From the NCBI RefSeq assembly GCF_000511355.1, contig NC_023135.1, positions 956,371 to 1,020,370 of the forward strand: 64,000 bases of DNA, written 5' to 3'. Shown one piece after another: positions 53,883-62,889 of the stretch. The notes below the pieces were generated by a model that worked only from the letters and a program-made list of their open reading frames with translations, searched no databases and had not been told where the DNA came from. The stretch is from Leisingera methylohalidivorans DSM 14336 (GTDB lineage Bacteria > Pseudomonadota > Alphaproteobacteria > Rhodobacterales > Rhodobacteraceae). The first letter of the stretch is position 1. Each line of letters starts with the position of its first letter. Both the position numbers and the translations under genes were made by a program.

Positions 53883-55598
53883 TTACGATGAGACCTGTTC
53901 CCGCAGGATCGATGCGGTGAGCGAGCACATCAGATAAATACCGGAAAAGATCAGGAAAGCCAAAACGGTATTCTCGAACTTGCGCGGATAGGAGGGTTCC
54001 TGGCTTGGCACCGGCTCGACTGCGGTGGTCAGATAGCGGACCTGGCGGTTGGCTTCCAGACGGGTGGTTTCCACTTGCTGCAAGGCCGATTGCAGCATCA
54101 GGTCGCGGGTCGCGAGGTCGGCCTGGGCCATCTGGATCTGGATCCGCAGATTGGCCAGCGAATTTTCGCCGGCCGAGGCATCGACCATCCGGTTGTTGAG
54201 GCTTGCAATCACCGCTTCCAGCCGCCGGATGTCCGCCTCGGCGCCGGACACCTTCGCCCGGTTGGGCCTTGCATTGTCCTGCAGGGCGGCCAGTTCCAGC
54301 CGCTTTTCCTCCAGCTGGATTTCAAAGGTGCTGATCTGCTGGCGCAATGAGGCCACCACCCCTTCGGGGTCCAGAACCGAGCCTTGCTGCTGCAGCAGCA
54401 CAAGCTGTTCCTGCGCTGCCCGGCGCTGCCTTTCGGCGTCCTGCAGGGCGGTAGCGGCTTCGGACATCTGGTCGGCGCGCTTTTGCTGCGACAGGTTGTT
54501 CACCTTCTCCTGGGCATAGGAAATCAGCTTGCGCGAAAATTCCGCGGCGGCTTGGGGATCGGCGGCAGAGACTTCCATCCGCACCACGCCTTCGGTCGGG
54601 TCATAGCCGATCTTCACATTGCGGCTGTAGGTGGCATAGGCCTCCTCGTTTGTCGGGTCGGTTTCCAGCCGCTGGATCGGGTCCAGCCAGTCCTGGGTGA
54701 AATGCGCCTTGAAGCCGGCCTCGCGGTCCAGCCGCAGCATTGCCTCCTTGGACATCAGGTAGCTTTGCACCGCAATCGAATCCTGGCTGGTGGCAAACTG
54801 GGTGCCCGACAGCAGACCCCCGACGCCACCGGCGGCACTGTCGGCCTTCAGCACCAGAAACTCGGATTTGGAGGAATACATCGGCGTCGCCACCGAGTAG
54901 AAATAAAACCCCGCGGCCAGCGTCGGCAGCAGCACGAAAAAGGCCAGCCTGGCTGCCAGCAAGGTCAGTTTGCGGCGGCGGCGGCGGGCGATATCGCGCT
55001 GAATTTCCTGGATTTCACGGGTGCGCCGCTCTGCCGGGCTCAGCTCGGTCGAGGGCAGGCTGGTCTTGCCCGCCGGCACCGTCTGCGGCAGCTGGACGGA
55101 ACCCGGCGCAGGCGGGGTGCCTGGCGGCTGCGCCTTGTTCTGCGGCACCACCAGTTCCAGCATGTTGGCGCGCTTGAACGGGTCGATGCCGCGCTCGCGC
55201 AGCATCCGCACAGCTTCAAAATCCGAGGTTGCGGGCAGGTTGTGTTTCTGCGCCATCCGGCGGGCCAGGCGCAATTGGCGGCCGGTCAGCCCTTCGCGGC
55301 GGATCGCATCGATATCGGTTTCCTGCTGGGTCTCGCGGGCCGAGCTGACCATGCCGGACAGCGGCGCGGCGCGGGTTTGCGGTTCAGCCGGATGTGCTGC
55401 GTCCGGGGTCGCCGGGGCTGCTGATGCAGGCGCCGCTGCCGCCGCAGGAGCCGCGGGCCGGGCGGCAGCCGTTGGTTGGGGCTGGGGGTGCCCGGCCGGG
55501 CTTGCAGCGGCGCCGGCCGCCTGCGGCTGATCCCCGGCGTCGGCTGCAGCTGGGCTGCGGCGGATGCGGAACTTTTTAGCTCTCGGTTTCGTAGTCAT
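53883..55598 (-). CDS. kpsE: Capsule polysaccharide export inner-membrane protein, KpsE/BexC/CtrB family
   Basis: The 571-residue polysaccharide co-polymerase-type protein has a long Pro/Ala-rich cytosolic region (about 10-80), a segment LTGRQLRLARRMAQKHNL, a first membrane span LTLLAARLAFFVLLPTLAAG (near 210-230), and a large periplasmic region with coiled coils (about 360-520). A second span VLAFLIFSGIYLMCSL lies near the C-terminus. The N-terminal extension is longer than in E. coli KpsE (about 380). Its ATG lies 23 nt inside the upstream ATPase gene. It links export across the envelope. Confidence 0.88.
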   Translation of the reverse strand: MTTKPRAKKFRIRRSPAAADAGDQPQAAGAAASPAGHPQPQPTAAARPAAPAAAAAPASAAPATPDAAHPAEPQTRAAPLSGMVSSARETQQETDIDAIRREGLTGRQLRLARRMAQKHNLPATSDFEAVRMLRERGIDPFKRANMLELVVPQNKAQPPGTPPAPGSVQLPQTVPAGKTSLPSTELSPAERRTREIQEIQRDIARRRRRKLTLLAARLAFFVLLPTLAAGFYFYSVATPMYSSKSEFLVLKADSAAGGVGGLLSGTQFATSQDSIAVQSYLMSKEAMLRLDREAGFKAHFTQDWLDPIQRLETDPTNEEAYATYSRNVKIGYDPTEGVVRMEVSAADPQAAAEFSRKLISYAQEKVNNLSQQKRADQMSEAATALQDAERQRRAAQEQLVLLQQQGSVLDPEGVVASLRQQISTFEIQLEEKRLELAALQDNARPNRAKVSGAEADIRRLEAVIASLNNRMVDASAGENSLANLRIQIQMAQADLATRDLMLQSALQQVETTRLEANRQVRYLTTAVEPVPSQEPSYPRKFENTVLAFLIFSGIYLMCSLTASILREQVSS

Positions 55599-56235
55599 AG
55601 AGCTGTTTCGCTTCTTCCAAAGTGTCAAATATGTGCAACTGGCCCTGCAGCAGGACCGCAGCTGAACGGGCAAATTTCTCCAGCGTCTTGGCTTGGTGGG
55701 AGACAATGATGATTGTGGTTGTCGCCAGCCGTTCCTGCAGGATTTCGCCGGCCTTGCGGTTGAACTCCACATCGGTGGTGCTGGGCATGCCTTCATCGAT
55801 CAAGTAGATGTCGAAGTCCAGCGCCAGCATCAGCGAGAAGCTGAACCGGGCCCGCATCCCCGAAGAATAAGTGCCAAGCGGCTGGTCGAAATACTCCCCC
55901 AGGCCGCACAGCCAGCGGCAATAGGCCTCCACATAGTCGGGATCCAGCCCGTAAAGCTTGGCGATATAGCGGCAGTTCTCCATTGCCGAGAGGCGGCTGA
56001 TCACCCCGCCCATGAACCCCAGCGGAAAGGATATCTTGCAGTTCCGGCGGATCTCGCCCTCATCCGGTTTTTCCAGGCCGGCCATCATGTTGATCAGCGT
56101 CGTCTTGCCGGTGCCGTTCGGAGCCAGCACGCCCAGCGATTTGCCCGGCTCGACGCGGAACGACACGCGGTCAAGGATCACCTTGCGCTGGGTCCCTGTC
56201 CAGAAGGACTTGCTGACGTTTTCAAACTCAAGCAT
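55576..56235 (-). CDS. kpsT: Capsule export ABC transporter ATPase, KpsT family
   Basis: The 219-residue ATPase has Walker A GVLAPNGTGKTTLINMM (about 34-50), signature YSSGMRARFSFSLMLALDFD (about 122-141), Walker B YLIDEGMP and the H-loop VSHQAKT. It matches KpsT/BexA proteins. The frame extends to an ATG at 56298, adding 21 basic residues; I prefer 56235 (MLEFENVSKSF), the usual start. The permease KpsM is not adjacent. It is the first gene of the capsule operon, behind an AT-rich promoter region (56299-56440). Confidence 0.9.
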   Translation of the reverse strand: MLEFENVSKSFWTGTQRKVILDRVSFRVEPGKSLGVLAPNGTGKTTLINMMAGLEKPDEGEIRRNCKISFPLGFMGGVISRLSAMENCRYIAKLYGLDPDYVEAYCRWLCGLGEYFDQPLGTYSSGMRARFSFSLMLALDFDIYLIDEGMPSTTDVEFNRKAGEILQERLATTTIIIVSHQAKTLEKFARSAAVLLQGQLHIFDTLEEAKQLYDYETES

Positions 56236-56481
56236 TGCTGGTTCCGGTGCTGCTCGTGCGGCCTTCTTGCGGGCTCTGACTGTCTGCCTCTTTTCCACAT
56301 CGGCGTACTTAGGCGCCCATGGCTCTTTGATATCAAAAGAGTGTTAATGGCCTACGCCGCGACTTTGGCTTTATTATGTCGAATTGTACCGCAATTGATC
56401 AATGAAGTTTTAACCATTTCAGCCCTGATCCGGGGCAGGGGGCGTGTTTTCAGGCGTCAGGGCGGCAAGGCGGAGTGAGCG

Positions 56482-57099
56482 ATGACTGTTTCCAGGCGCG
56501 GAACAATGACGGCGGGTCAGCAATTGAAGGCAGAGATTCGGGGCTGCCGGATCTGTGCAGACCGTTTTGCCGCAACCGCAACCGCGCATGAGCCGCGCCC
56601 CGTGGTGTGGTTCCGGCCCTCAGCCCGGATCCTGATTGCCGGCCAGGCGCCGGGCGCACGGGTGCATGAAAGCGGCCGGCCCTTTACCGACCCTTCGGGC
56701 GACCGGCTGCGGGCCTGGCTGGGCCTGAGTGAGGCGGAGTTTTATGACAAGGACCGGGTGGCCGTGGTGCCGATGGCGTTCTGCTTTCCCGGCTACAACG
56801 GCAAAAAGGCGGATCTGCCGCCGCCTGCGGTCTGCGGCCGGACCTGGCACACCGAGGTGATGGCGCAGCTGCCGCAGGTCCGGCTCAGGGTGCTGGTCGG
56901 GGCGCATGCGCAGCGCTATCACCTCGGGGTGAAAGGGCCGGTGACGGCGCTGGTGCAGGGCTGGCGGGAGCATGCGCCGCAGGTCTTCCCCTTGCCGCAT
57001 CCGTCCTGGCGTAATACCGGTTGGCTGAAGAAAAACCCCTGGTTCGAGACCGAGCTGCTGCCGGTGCTGCAGGCCGGGGTGAAGGAGCTGATGCAATGA
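56482..57099 (+). CDS. Uracil-DNA glycosylase family protein with Fe-S cysteines
   Basis: The 205-residue protein has four cysteines as C-x2-C (GCRICADRF, about 22-30) and C-x16-C (AFCFPGYN to AVCGRTWH), consistent with a 4Fe-4S cluster as in family 4/5 UDGs. AGQAPGARVHESGRPFTDPSGDRLRAWL (about 54-81) is motif A, and LPHPSWRN is the catalytic-loop motif. It removes uracil or related damage from DNA. Its stop overlaps the sseB start by 4 nt. GGAGTGAGCG precedes the ATG. Confidence 0.86.
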   Translation: MTVSRRGTMTAGQQLKAEIRGCRICADRFAATATAHEPRPVVWFRPSARILIAGQAPGARVHESGRPFTDPSGDRLRAWLGLSEAEFYDKDRVAVVPMAFCFPGYNGKKADLPPPAVCGRTWHTEVMAQLPQVRLRVLVGAHAQRYHLGVKGPVTALVQGWREHAPQVFPLPHPSWRNTGWLKKNPWFETELLPVLQAGVKELMQ

Positions 57100-57887
57100 C
57101 AGAAGAGACCCCGCTGGATCTGGCCCATGCGGCGATGGAGGCGGCGCCTGCGGATGATGCCGCCCGGCTGCGGTTCTACGAGCGGCTTGCCGACAGCGAA
57201 CTGTTCCTGATGCTGACCGAAGAAGCCGCCGGCGGGCAGATCTCGCCGGAGCTGTTCGAGACACCTGAGGGGGCGTTTGTCCTGGTGTTCGACCGCGAGG
57301 AACGGCTGGGGCAGTTTGCCGGCAAGGCGGTGCCTTATGCGGCGCTGTCGGGCCGGGTGATTGCGCAGATGCTGGCCGGGCAGGGGGTCGGGCTGGGGCT
57401 GAACCTGGAGGTGGCTCCGTCCGCCATCCTGATCCCGGCCGGGGCGGTCGGCTGGCTGCATCAGACCCTTGGCCACGCGCCGGAAGAGGTGGAAGCTGCG
57501 GTGGAGATGTTTACTGCGCCCAAGGGGCTGCCGGAGGCGCTGCTGACGGCGCTGGATGCCAAGCTGGCCACTGCCGGCGGGCTGGCGGCGGCGGCCTATC
57601 TGGCGGGGGTGCGCTATGCCGGCGGCGGCCAGGGGCATTTGCTGGGCTTTGTCGGCGCCAAGGAGGCCGCGCAGCCGTCGCTGGCCAAGGCGGCAAGCGA
57701 GGCGCTGACCTTTTCCGGGATTGAGGCCGGGGCGATGGATGTGGCTTTTTTTGCGGCCGAGGATCCGGTTGCGGCCAGCCTGGCCCGGGTTGGTCTGCGG
57801 TTCGACCTGCCGCAGCCGCCGGAGCCGGATACATATCAGCCGGAGATCCCGGGCAGCAACCCGGACAAGCCGCCGCGGCTGGTCTGA
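57096..57887 (+). CDS. SseB family protein
   Basis: The 263-residue acidic cytosolic protein has an SseB N-terminal domain: LRFYERLADSELFLMLTEEAAGGQISPELFETPEGAFVLVFDREERLGQF (about 25-74) and LNLEVAPSAILIPAGAVGWLHQTL. The E. coli relative is described as a serine-sensitivity enhancer; the real function is unknown. It is coupled to the uracil-DNA glycosylase gene by an ATGA overlap. Confidence 0.86.
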   Translation: MTEETPLDLAHAAMEAAPADDAARLRFYERLADSELFLMLTEEAAGGQISPELFETPEGAFVLVFDREERLGQFAGKAVPYAALSGRVIAQMLAGQGVGLGLNLEVAPSAILIPAGAVGWLHQTLGHAPEEVEAAVEMFTAPKGLPEALLTALDAKLATAGGLAAAAYLAGVRYAGGGQGHLLGFVGAKEAAQPSLAKAASEALTFSGIEAGAMDVAFFAAEDPVAASLARVGLRFDLPQPPEPDTYQPEIPGSNPDKPPRLV

Positions 57888-57918
57888 CTGAAGCTGGTCT
57901 GACTGAAGCTGGCGCGGG

Positions 57919-58039
57919 GGCTCCCGCCTGTTGCAGCACATTGTCCAATGTGCCTCCCAGTTGGGCGCGGCGCTGTGCTGGCGCACAGCGCGGGGTTTCT
58001 GCTGAGAGGCGCTTGAGGGCAAATATGCCCTCAAGCGCC
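57919..58039 (+). repeat. Structured intergenic repeat, copy C, with tail hairpin
   Basis: GGCTCCCGCC (57919-57928); hairpin 1 GCACATTG/CAATGTGC (57936-57943, 57946-57953); GTTGGGC (57960-57966); hairpin 2 GCGCTGTGC/GCACAGCGC (57970-57978, 57983-57991); CTGAGAGGCG then a 14-bp stem 58008-58021 with 58026-58039 (loop AATA). Stem sequences differ from copies A and B but stay complementary. Confidence 0.7.
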
Positions 58040-58081
58040 ACCACAAGGATGAGCCGGCCTATTGCCGCGTCAGGGGGGAAC

Positions 58082-58172
58082 CGCGCACGCCGCGCGTCAG
58101 CGCGGCGCCCGGCCCAAGGCCGCAAGGGCAGGCCCGGGCATTGCCCGGGCGTCCGCGGGCGCGGGAGGGGCT
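58082..58172 (-). repeat. Structured intergenic repeat, copy E
   Basis: Inverted orientation relative to copy C. Hairpin CGCCGCGC/GCGCGGCG (58088-58095, 58100-58107, loop GTCA), then the complement of TTGGGCCGGGC, then GCCCGGGC/GCCCGGGC (58132-58139, 58143-58150) and GCGGGAGGGG. It lies 10 nt after the yghU stop codon. Confidence 0.6.
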
Positions 58173-58181
58173 GGCCGGCGG

Positions 58182-59057
58182 TTACTCCGCCGCCGGTTCC
58201 AGTTTGTCCTGGGTGCGGGTCTCGAAGTCGCTGGCATCGTGGCGCTCGTGCAGCTGCATCTCCAAGTCGCCGAACGACCGGTTCACCATGCGGCCGCGCT
58301 GCACCGCCGGGCGGGCGTCGATCGCCTTGGCCCAGCGGACCACATTCTTGTAGCTTTGCGCGTCCAGGAATTCGGCGGCATCATAGAGGCGGCCCAGAAC
58401 CAGCTGGCCGTACCAGGGCCAGATCGCCATGTCGGCAATGGTATAGTCCTCACCGGCGATATAGGTCCGCTCCGCCAGCTGCCGGTCCAGCACGTCCAGC
58501 TGACGCTTGGCCTCCATCGCAAAGCGGTCGATCGGGTACTGCCATTTCTCCGGCGCATAGGCATAGAAATGGCCGAAGCCGCCGCCCAGATACGGCGCGC
58601 TGCCCATCTGCCAGAACAGCCAGTTCAGGGTCTCGGTGCGCGCGGCGCCCTGCGTGGGCAGGAACTCTCCGAATTTTTCGGCCAGATGCATCAGGATCGA
58701 CGCGCTTTCGAACACCCGCAGCGGTTCGCTGCCGCTGCGGTCCATCAACGCCGGAATCTTGGAGTTCGGGTTGATCTCCACAAAGCCGGAGCCGAACTGG
58801 TCGCCGTCGCCAATCTTGATAATCCAGGCGTCGTATTCGGCGCCCGCGTGGCCCTTGGCCAGCAGCTCCTCCAGCATCACCGTGACCTTCACCCCGTTCG
58901 GGGTCGCCAGCGAGTAAAGCTGCAGCGGGTGCGCGCCCACCGGCAGCTCCTTGTCGTGGGTTGCACCGGCAATGGGACGGTTGGTGGAGGCGAACTGGCC
59001 GCCGTTCTCTCGTTCCCACTTCCAGACTTCCGGCGGGGTATAGGGGGTGTCGCTCAT
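58182..59057 (-). CDS. yghU: Glutathione-dependent disulfide-bond oxidoreductase, YghU family
   Basis: The 291-residue glutathione S-transferase-fold protein has an N-terminal thioredoxin-like domain (LYSLATPNGVKVTVMLEELL, about 48-67; FVEINPNSKIPALMD, about 94-108) and a helical GST C-terminal domain (YTIADMAIWPWYGQLVLG). YghU binds two glutathiones and reduces disulfides. It is a single gene. Confidence 0.94.
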   Translation of the reverse strand: MSDTPYTPPEVWKWERENGGQFASTNRPIAGATHDKELPVGAHPLQLYSLATPNGVKVTVMLEELLAKGHAGAEYDAWIIKIGDGDQFGSGFVEINPNSKIPALMDRSGSEPLRVFESASILMHLAEKFGEFLPTQGAARTETLNWLFWQMGSAPYLGGGFGHFYAYAPEKWQYPIDRFAMEAKRQLDVLDRQLAERTYIAGEDYTIADMAIWPWYGQLVLGRLYDAAEFLDAQSYKNVVRWAKAIDARPAVQRGRMVNRSFGDLEMQLHERHDASDFETRTQDKLEPAAE

Positions 59058-59328
59058 CTGTCGGGCCTCGTTTTATCGTTTCCGGTATGCGGTCAATCGC
59101 ACGCGCTGCGGCAATCGGCTTTGGCAGAGATAAGGGAGTATTTGTATTTTCCAATGACTGGAAGGTCCGGCCACGGAAATTTTACAGAATGCTCACGGCG
59201 GCTCGTGTGCGCACACAGAGGCGTGAGCCCCCCTTCGCATCTGCACCGGGGGCTGTAGTGTTTGATCCCAAGCCGGATGCGATGCCGGCGCCGGGATGGA
59301 ACCGGACACCGATGAAAGGGATGAACTG

Positions 59329-59847
59329 ATGAAGCGTTTTGCATTTGCTGCCGTGGCAGCGCTGTCCTTTGCCCTGCCGGCCTTTGCAGGCGGGCAATAT
59401 GTCGACGGCACCGGTTTTGCCGTGTCCGGCTATGACGTGGTGGCTTACCGCGGACTTGACATGAATCCGGTGGGCAGCCCCCAGACCGCACCGGTCCGCG
59501 GGCGCCAGGACATCACGGCGGATTACAATGGCGCGACCTGGGCGTTCTCGACCGAGGAGAACCGCACCGCGTTCCTGGAAAACCCGGCCCATTATGCGCC
59601 GCAGTTTGACGGACACTGCGCCTATGGCGTGTCCAAGGGCGGCAAGGTGCCCGCCAACCCGAACCTGTGGCGCATCGTCGATGACAAGCTGTACCTGAAC
59701 ATCACAAAGAATGTCGTCGGTTTCTGGGAAGCGGACATTCCCGGCAATATCACCCTGGCCGAGGGCAACTGGCCGGGCATCGAGCCGGATGGCGCCTCGG
59801 ACAGCGTGATCCCGAACTTCACGTCTGAGGGGCCGGTTGCGAACTGA
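59329..59847 (+). CDS. Secreted YHS-domain protein
   Basis: The 172-residue protein has a signal peptide (MKRFAFAAVAALSFALPAFA, residues 1-20) and a YHS-like domain (VSGYDVVAYRGLDMNPVGSP and FSTEENRTAFLENPAHYAPQFDGHCAYGVSKG, about 80-111). YHS domains often bind metals such as copper. The ATG at 59329 is preceded by a weak GGGATGAACTG. Periplasmic location is expected. No partner is next to it. Confidence 0.87.
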   Translation: MKRFAFAAVAALSFALPAFAGGQYVDGTGFAVSGYDVVAYRGLDMNPVGSPQTAPVRGRQDITADYNGATWAFSTEENRTAFLENPAHYAPQFDGHCAYGVSKGGKVPANPNLWRIVDDKLYLNITKNVVGFWEADIPGNITLAEGNWPGIEPDGASDSVIPNFTSEGPVAN

Positions 59848-59900
59848 GCCGCGGCTGAAGCCCAGCGTGCCCGGACCGCAATCCGGGCCTCTCGAAAGAA

Positions 59901-59926
59901 AAACCCGCGCTGGCTGGCGCGGGTTT
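59901..59926. terminator. Terminator between YHS gene and gcrA
   Basis: AAACCCGCGC (59901-59910), loop TGGCTG, GCGCGGGTTT (59917-59926). On the minus strand it is followed by TTTCTTTC, ending gcrA. Confidence 0.8.
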
Positions 59927-59949
59927 GTTTCATTGCTGATGCGGGCCGC

Positions 59950-60549
59950 TCAGCGGCGGCGGTCGCGGCGCGAGGACATCGGCTGGAACGCCACGCCCAC
60001 ATGCGCCTCGCAATAGGGCTTGCCCTGCTGGGCGGGCAGGCCGCAGAACCAGAAGTCCTCGGTCGCCGGATCGCCCACCGGCCATTTGCAGGTGCGCTCG
60101 GTCAGATCCATCAGGCTCAGCTTCTTGGCCTTCTTTTCGATCTCGTTGACCTTGGCCAGCGCCTCGGGGCTGATTTCATTGGCCGAGGGCTGCGGCGGCA
60201 GCGGCTGGCCGGCCGGGATGATCTGGCGGCGTGCAGGCGTTGCCGGTTTGGCGTCGGCTGCCGCAGGCTGGGCCGCCGCCGGACGGGCCGGTTCGGTCTT
60301 CGGCTGCGGCTTGGGTTTTGGCGCCGCGGCGGGTTTTGGCGCCGCGGATGCCGGGGCGGCTGCGGGCTTTTCCTTCGGCTCGGCAGCCTTGGAGCCGCCG
60401 CTGTTGCGGTTGGACAGGCCGAGGCGGTGCACCTTGCCGATCACGGCGTTGCGGGTGACGCCGCCCAGTTCTTTGGCGATCTGACTCGCCGACTGGCCTT
60501 CGCCCCACATTTTCTTGAGCAGTTCGACGCGCTCGTCTGTCCAGGACAT
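59950..60549 (-). CDS. gcrA: GcrA-family cell cycle regulator
   Basis: GcrA is an alphaproteobacterial cofactor of sigma-70 RNA polymerase that acts at methylated GANTC promoters. The 199-residue protein begins MSWTDERVELLKKMWGEGQSASQIAKELGGVTRNAVIGKVHRLGL (about 1-45), the DNA-binding part. A long Ala/Pro/Lys-rich linker (about 50-130) follows, then the C-terminal CKWPVGDPATEDFWFCGLP and YCEAHVGVAFQP sigma-binding part with its cysteine/histidine cluster. The ATG at 60549 is used. Confidence 0.95.
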   Translation of the reverse strand: MSWTDERVELLKKMWGEGQSASQIAKELGGVTRNAVIGKVHRLGLSNRNSGGSKAAEPKEKPAAAPASAAPKPAAAPKPKPQPKTEPARPAAAQPAAADAKPATPARRQIIPAGQPLPPQPSANEISPEALAKVNEIEKKAKKLSLMDLTERTCKWPVGDPATEDFWFCGLPAQQGKPYCEAHVGVAFQPMSSRRDRRR

Positions 60550-60709
60550 ATGTTGCCTTTCCAAGCTAATAGCGGCCCCAGGGTTTCTGCGGCCGCCATC
60601 CTATTCCGTATGATCGCTCTATTTTAATCACTGCGGGCGGAGTTACAAGACATCTTGCGCCCCATGCCGCAGCCGTTATGCAGGCAAAGCAGCGGAAAAC
60701 GGGGGCAGC

Positions 60710-61522
60710 ATGGCGGATCAGGGGTATCAGGTTGAATTGGGCGCGCGGCGGTTCGGGCGGGTGAACTGGCTGGGGCTCAAGGCGCTGGCCTGGCGCGAAG
60801 TGAAGCGGTTCCTGGCGGTCTGGACCCAGACGCTGCTGGCGCCGCTGATGACGGCCGCCTTGTTCCTGATGATCTTCAACATTGCCATCGGCCCCAGACG
60901 CGGCGATGTGATGGGGGTGCCGTTCCTGACCTTTCTGGCGCCCGGCATCATGATGATGACAGTGATCCAGAATGCTTTTGCCAATACCTCGTCTTCCATC
61001 GTGATTGCCAAGGTGCAGGGCAACATCGTCGACACATTGATGCCGCCCCTGTCGGGGCTGGAGATCCTGCTGGGCTATCTGGCAGGCGCCGTGGCCCGCG
61101 GCACGCTGGTGGCGCTGGCCATCGGACTGGGGCTGATGGCGGTGTTGCAGATCGTGCCCGCACATCCGCTGGCAGCACTGGTGTTTATCGTGCTGGGCGC
61201 AGCTTTCCTGGGCGGTTTGGGCATCGTCGCCGGGGTCTTTGCCGACAAATTCGACCAGATGGCGGCGATCACCAATTTCATCGTCACCCCGCTCGCCTTC
61301 CTGTCCGGCACCTTTTATTCGGTGGAGGCTTTGCCGCCGGTACTGAAGGTGATTTCGCATCTGAACCCGGTGTTCTACCTGATCGACGGGGTGCGATTCG
61401 GGGTGATCGGCACTTCGGACAGCTCGCCCTGGCTGGGGCTGGCCGTCTGCAGCGGCGCCACCTTTGGTGTGTGCCTGCTGGCCTGGGCCATGCTGCGCTC
61501 CGGCTACCGTTTGAAACCCTGA
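60710..61522 (+). CDS. ABC-2 type transporter permease
   Basis: The 270-residue inner-membrane protein has six hydrophobic segments. LIKREVKRFL-like LAWREVKRFLAVWTQTLLAPLMTAALFLMIFNIAIG (about 25-60) is typical of YadH/NodJ-type ABC-2 permeases, as are VIAKVQGNIVDTLMPPLSGLEILLGYLAGAVARG and FLSGTFYSVEALPPVLK. No ATPase is adjacent. It resembles YadH more than KpsM, so I do not assign it to the capsule system. Confidence 0.87.
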   Translation: MADQGYQVELGARRFGRVNWLGLKALAWREVKRFLAVWTQTLLAPLMTAALFLMIFNIAIGPRRGDVMGVPFLTFLAPGIMMMTVIQNAFANTSSSIVIAKVQGNIVDTLMPPLSGLEILLGYLAGAVARGTLVALAIGLGLMAVLQIVPAHPLAALVFIVLGAAFLGGLGIVAGVFADKFDQMAAITNFIVTPLAFLSGTFYSVEALPPVLKVISHLNPVFYLIDGVRFGVIGTSDSSPWLGLAVCSGATFGVCLLAWAMLRSGYRLKP

Positions 61523-61527
61523 CGCCG

Positions 61528-62766
61528 CTATTCTGCCGGAACCGGATTTCCTCCGGGCGCCGGCGCCGGTTTCCTGCGGCCAAGCCGCGGGTGCAGGTTG
61601 CCCGCCAGCAGCACAGCCCCCGCAGTGGCCGCAGCGCCTGCCGCAAAGATCCCGGCAACCGGCGCGGCCAGCAGAACCAGCCAGGCAACCCCCGGCGTCA
61701 GAATGCCGGAAATGTCGCGGTAGCTGGAATAGACGGCTGACATCTCGGTCCGCTCGGACGGCTTGACCGCCATCAAAAACGGCAGCCCGGCGCAGATATC
61801 CAACAGGATCAGCGCTGCCGAGCCGGCCACCAGCAGAGCGATCGCGGCAGGCGGCCAGCCCTGGGCCAGGGCCGCCGCGCCAAAACAGCCCGTCACCCCC
61901 AGAAAGCCGGTCTGCACCGCCAGCCGGATCGAATGCCGCTGCACCCAGCGCTGCAGCAGCGGCGCGCCGAACAGGGCCGCGTTGGTCACAGACAGCAGGA
62001 TGCCGCCGAGCTCCTCTCCCAGGCCTTTTTCGATCGCAAAGATCGGCAGGTAGACGACATAGATCCACCACCCGGCCGAGCGGATCACTGCAAACAGCCA
62101 GCCGGCGACCAGCCGCGGCTGGGCCAGGAAGCGCGGCACATAGGCCAGCGGGCTGGAGGCGGGGCCGCGGGCGCGGGCGATCTGCTTGCCGTTGCCCATC
62201 CGCATCCACCAGAAGGCCGCCAGCATCAGCAGCGCCGCCGCGGCGGAAATCAGGAACGGGGCAGGGGGCCAGACCTCCAGCAGCAGCACGCCGGCCACCG
62301 GTCCGGCGGTCCAGCCAAGCGCCGAATAGAACATCCGCGAGGTTTCGCATTGCCCCAGCGCCACCCGCGAGATGTAGTCCAGCACGTAGGCATTGAAGCA
62401 GATGAAGGTGGTCACCGCCGCCACCGTGTTCAGCGCAAGGGCCGCAAGCACCGACGCCGGGCTGCCTTCGATGGCGAAACCGGCCGAAGCGACGAACATC
62501 AGCGCCCCCAGCGAATAGGCCCAGCGGCGCGGCACCAGCCGGATCAGGGCAGGGATCATCAGACCGGCCAGCAGCGACAGGATACCGACAGCAAAGTATG
62601 AGGCCGACACCAGCCCGGCATCGCCCAAGGCCCGGTACATGATCAGCGGAAAGACCGAGATCAGCGTGCCGCGCACCACCGCTTCCAGCCCGGCCAGGAT
62701 GCCAAAATCCCGCACCGATGGCACCGGCGCATGGCGCAGCCATTCGGGTATCCGCCTCTCGTGCAT
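61528..62766 (-). CDS. Major facilitator superfamily transporter
   Basis: The 412-residue protein has about 12 membrane segments. LIMYRALGDAGLVSASYFAVGILSLLAGLMIPALIRLVPRRWAYSLG (about 40-86) has the RR-type loop after helix 2/3, and the second half starts near 225. Substrate is unknown. It is convergent with the ABC permease, 5 nt apart. Confidence 0.88.
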   Translation of the reverse strand: MHERRIPEWLRHAPVPSVRDFGILAGLEAVVRGTLISVFPLIMYRALGDAGLVSASYFAVGILSLLAGLMIPALIRLVPRRWAYSLGALMFVASAGFAIEGSPASVLAALALNTVAAVTTFICFNAYVLDYISRVALGQCETSRMFYSALGWTAGPVAGVLLLEVWPPAPFLISAAAALLMLAAFWWMRMGNGKQIARARGPASSPLAYVPRFLAQPRLVAGWLFAVIRSAGWWIYVVYLPIFAIEKGLGEELGGILLSVTNAALFGAPLLQRWVQRHSIRLAVQTGFLGVTGCFGAAALAQGWPPAAIALLVAGSAALILLDICAGLPFLMAVKPSERTEMSAVYSSYRDISGILTPGVAWLVLLAAPVAGIFAAGAAATAGAVLLAGNLHPRLGRRKPAPAPGGNPVPAE

Positions 62767-62889
62767 CTGCGTCCTCCTCTCCTGTTACCGGACAGGGTGG
62801 CGCGCAAAATGCCGGAAAAATGCCGGTTTTCGACGCGGGGGTCGCAGGCGGGCCGCGCACCGGAAATAACTTCCGTGAAGGCCGGCCGC

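Noticed and set aside
51393..53891. 832-codon plus-strand frame
   Set aside because: Antisense of phosphomannomutase and kdsA; no family signature.
60710..61522. ABC permease as the missing KpsM of the capsule system
   Set aside because: It lies 4.4 kb away on the other strand, in a different unit, and its sequence looks YadH-like. Possible but unsupported.
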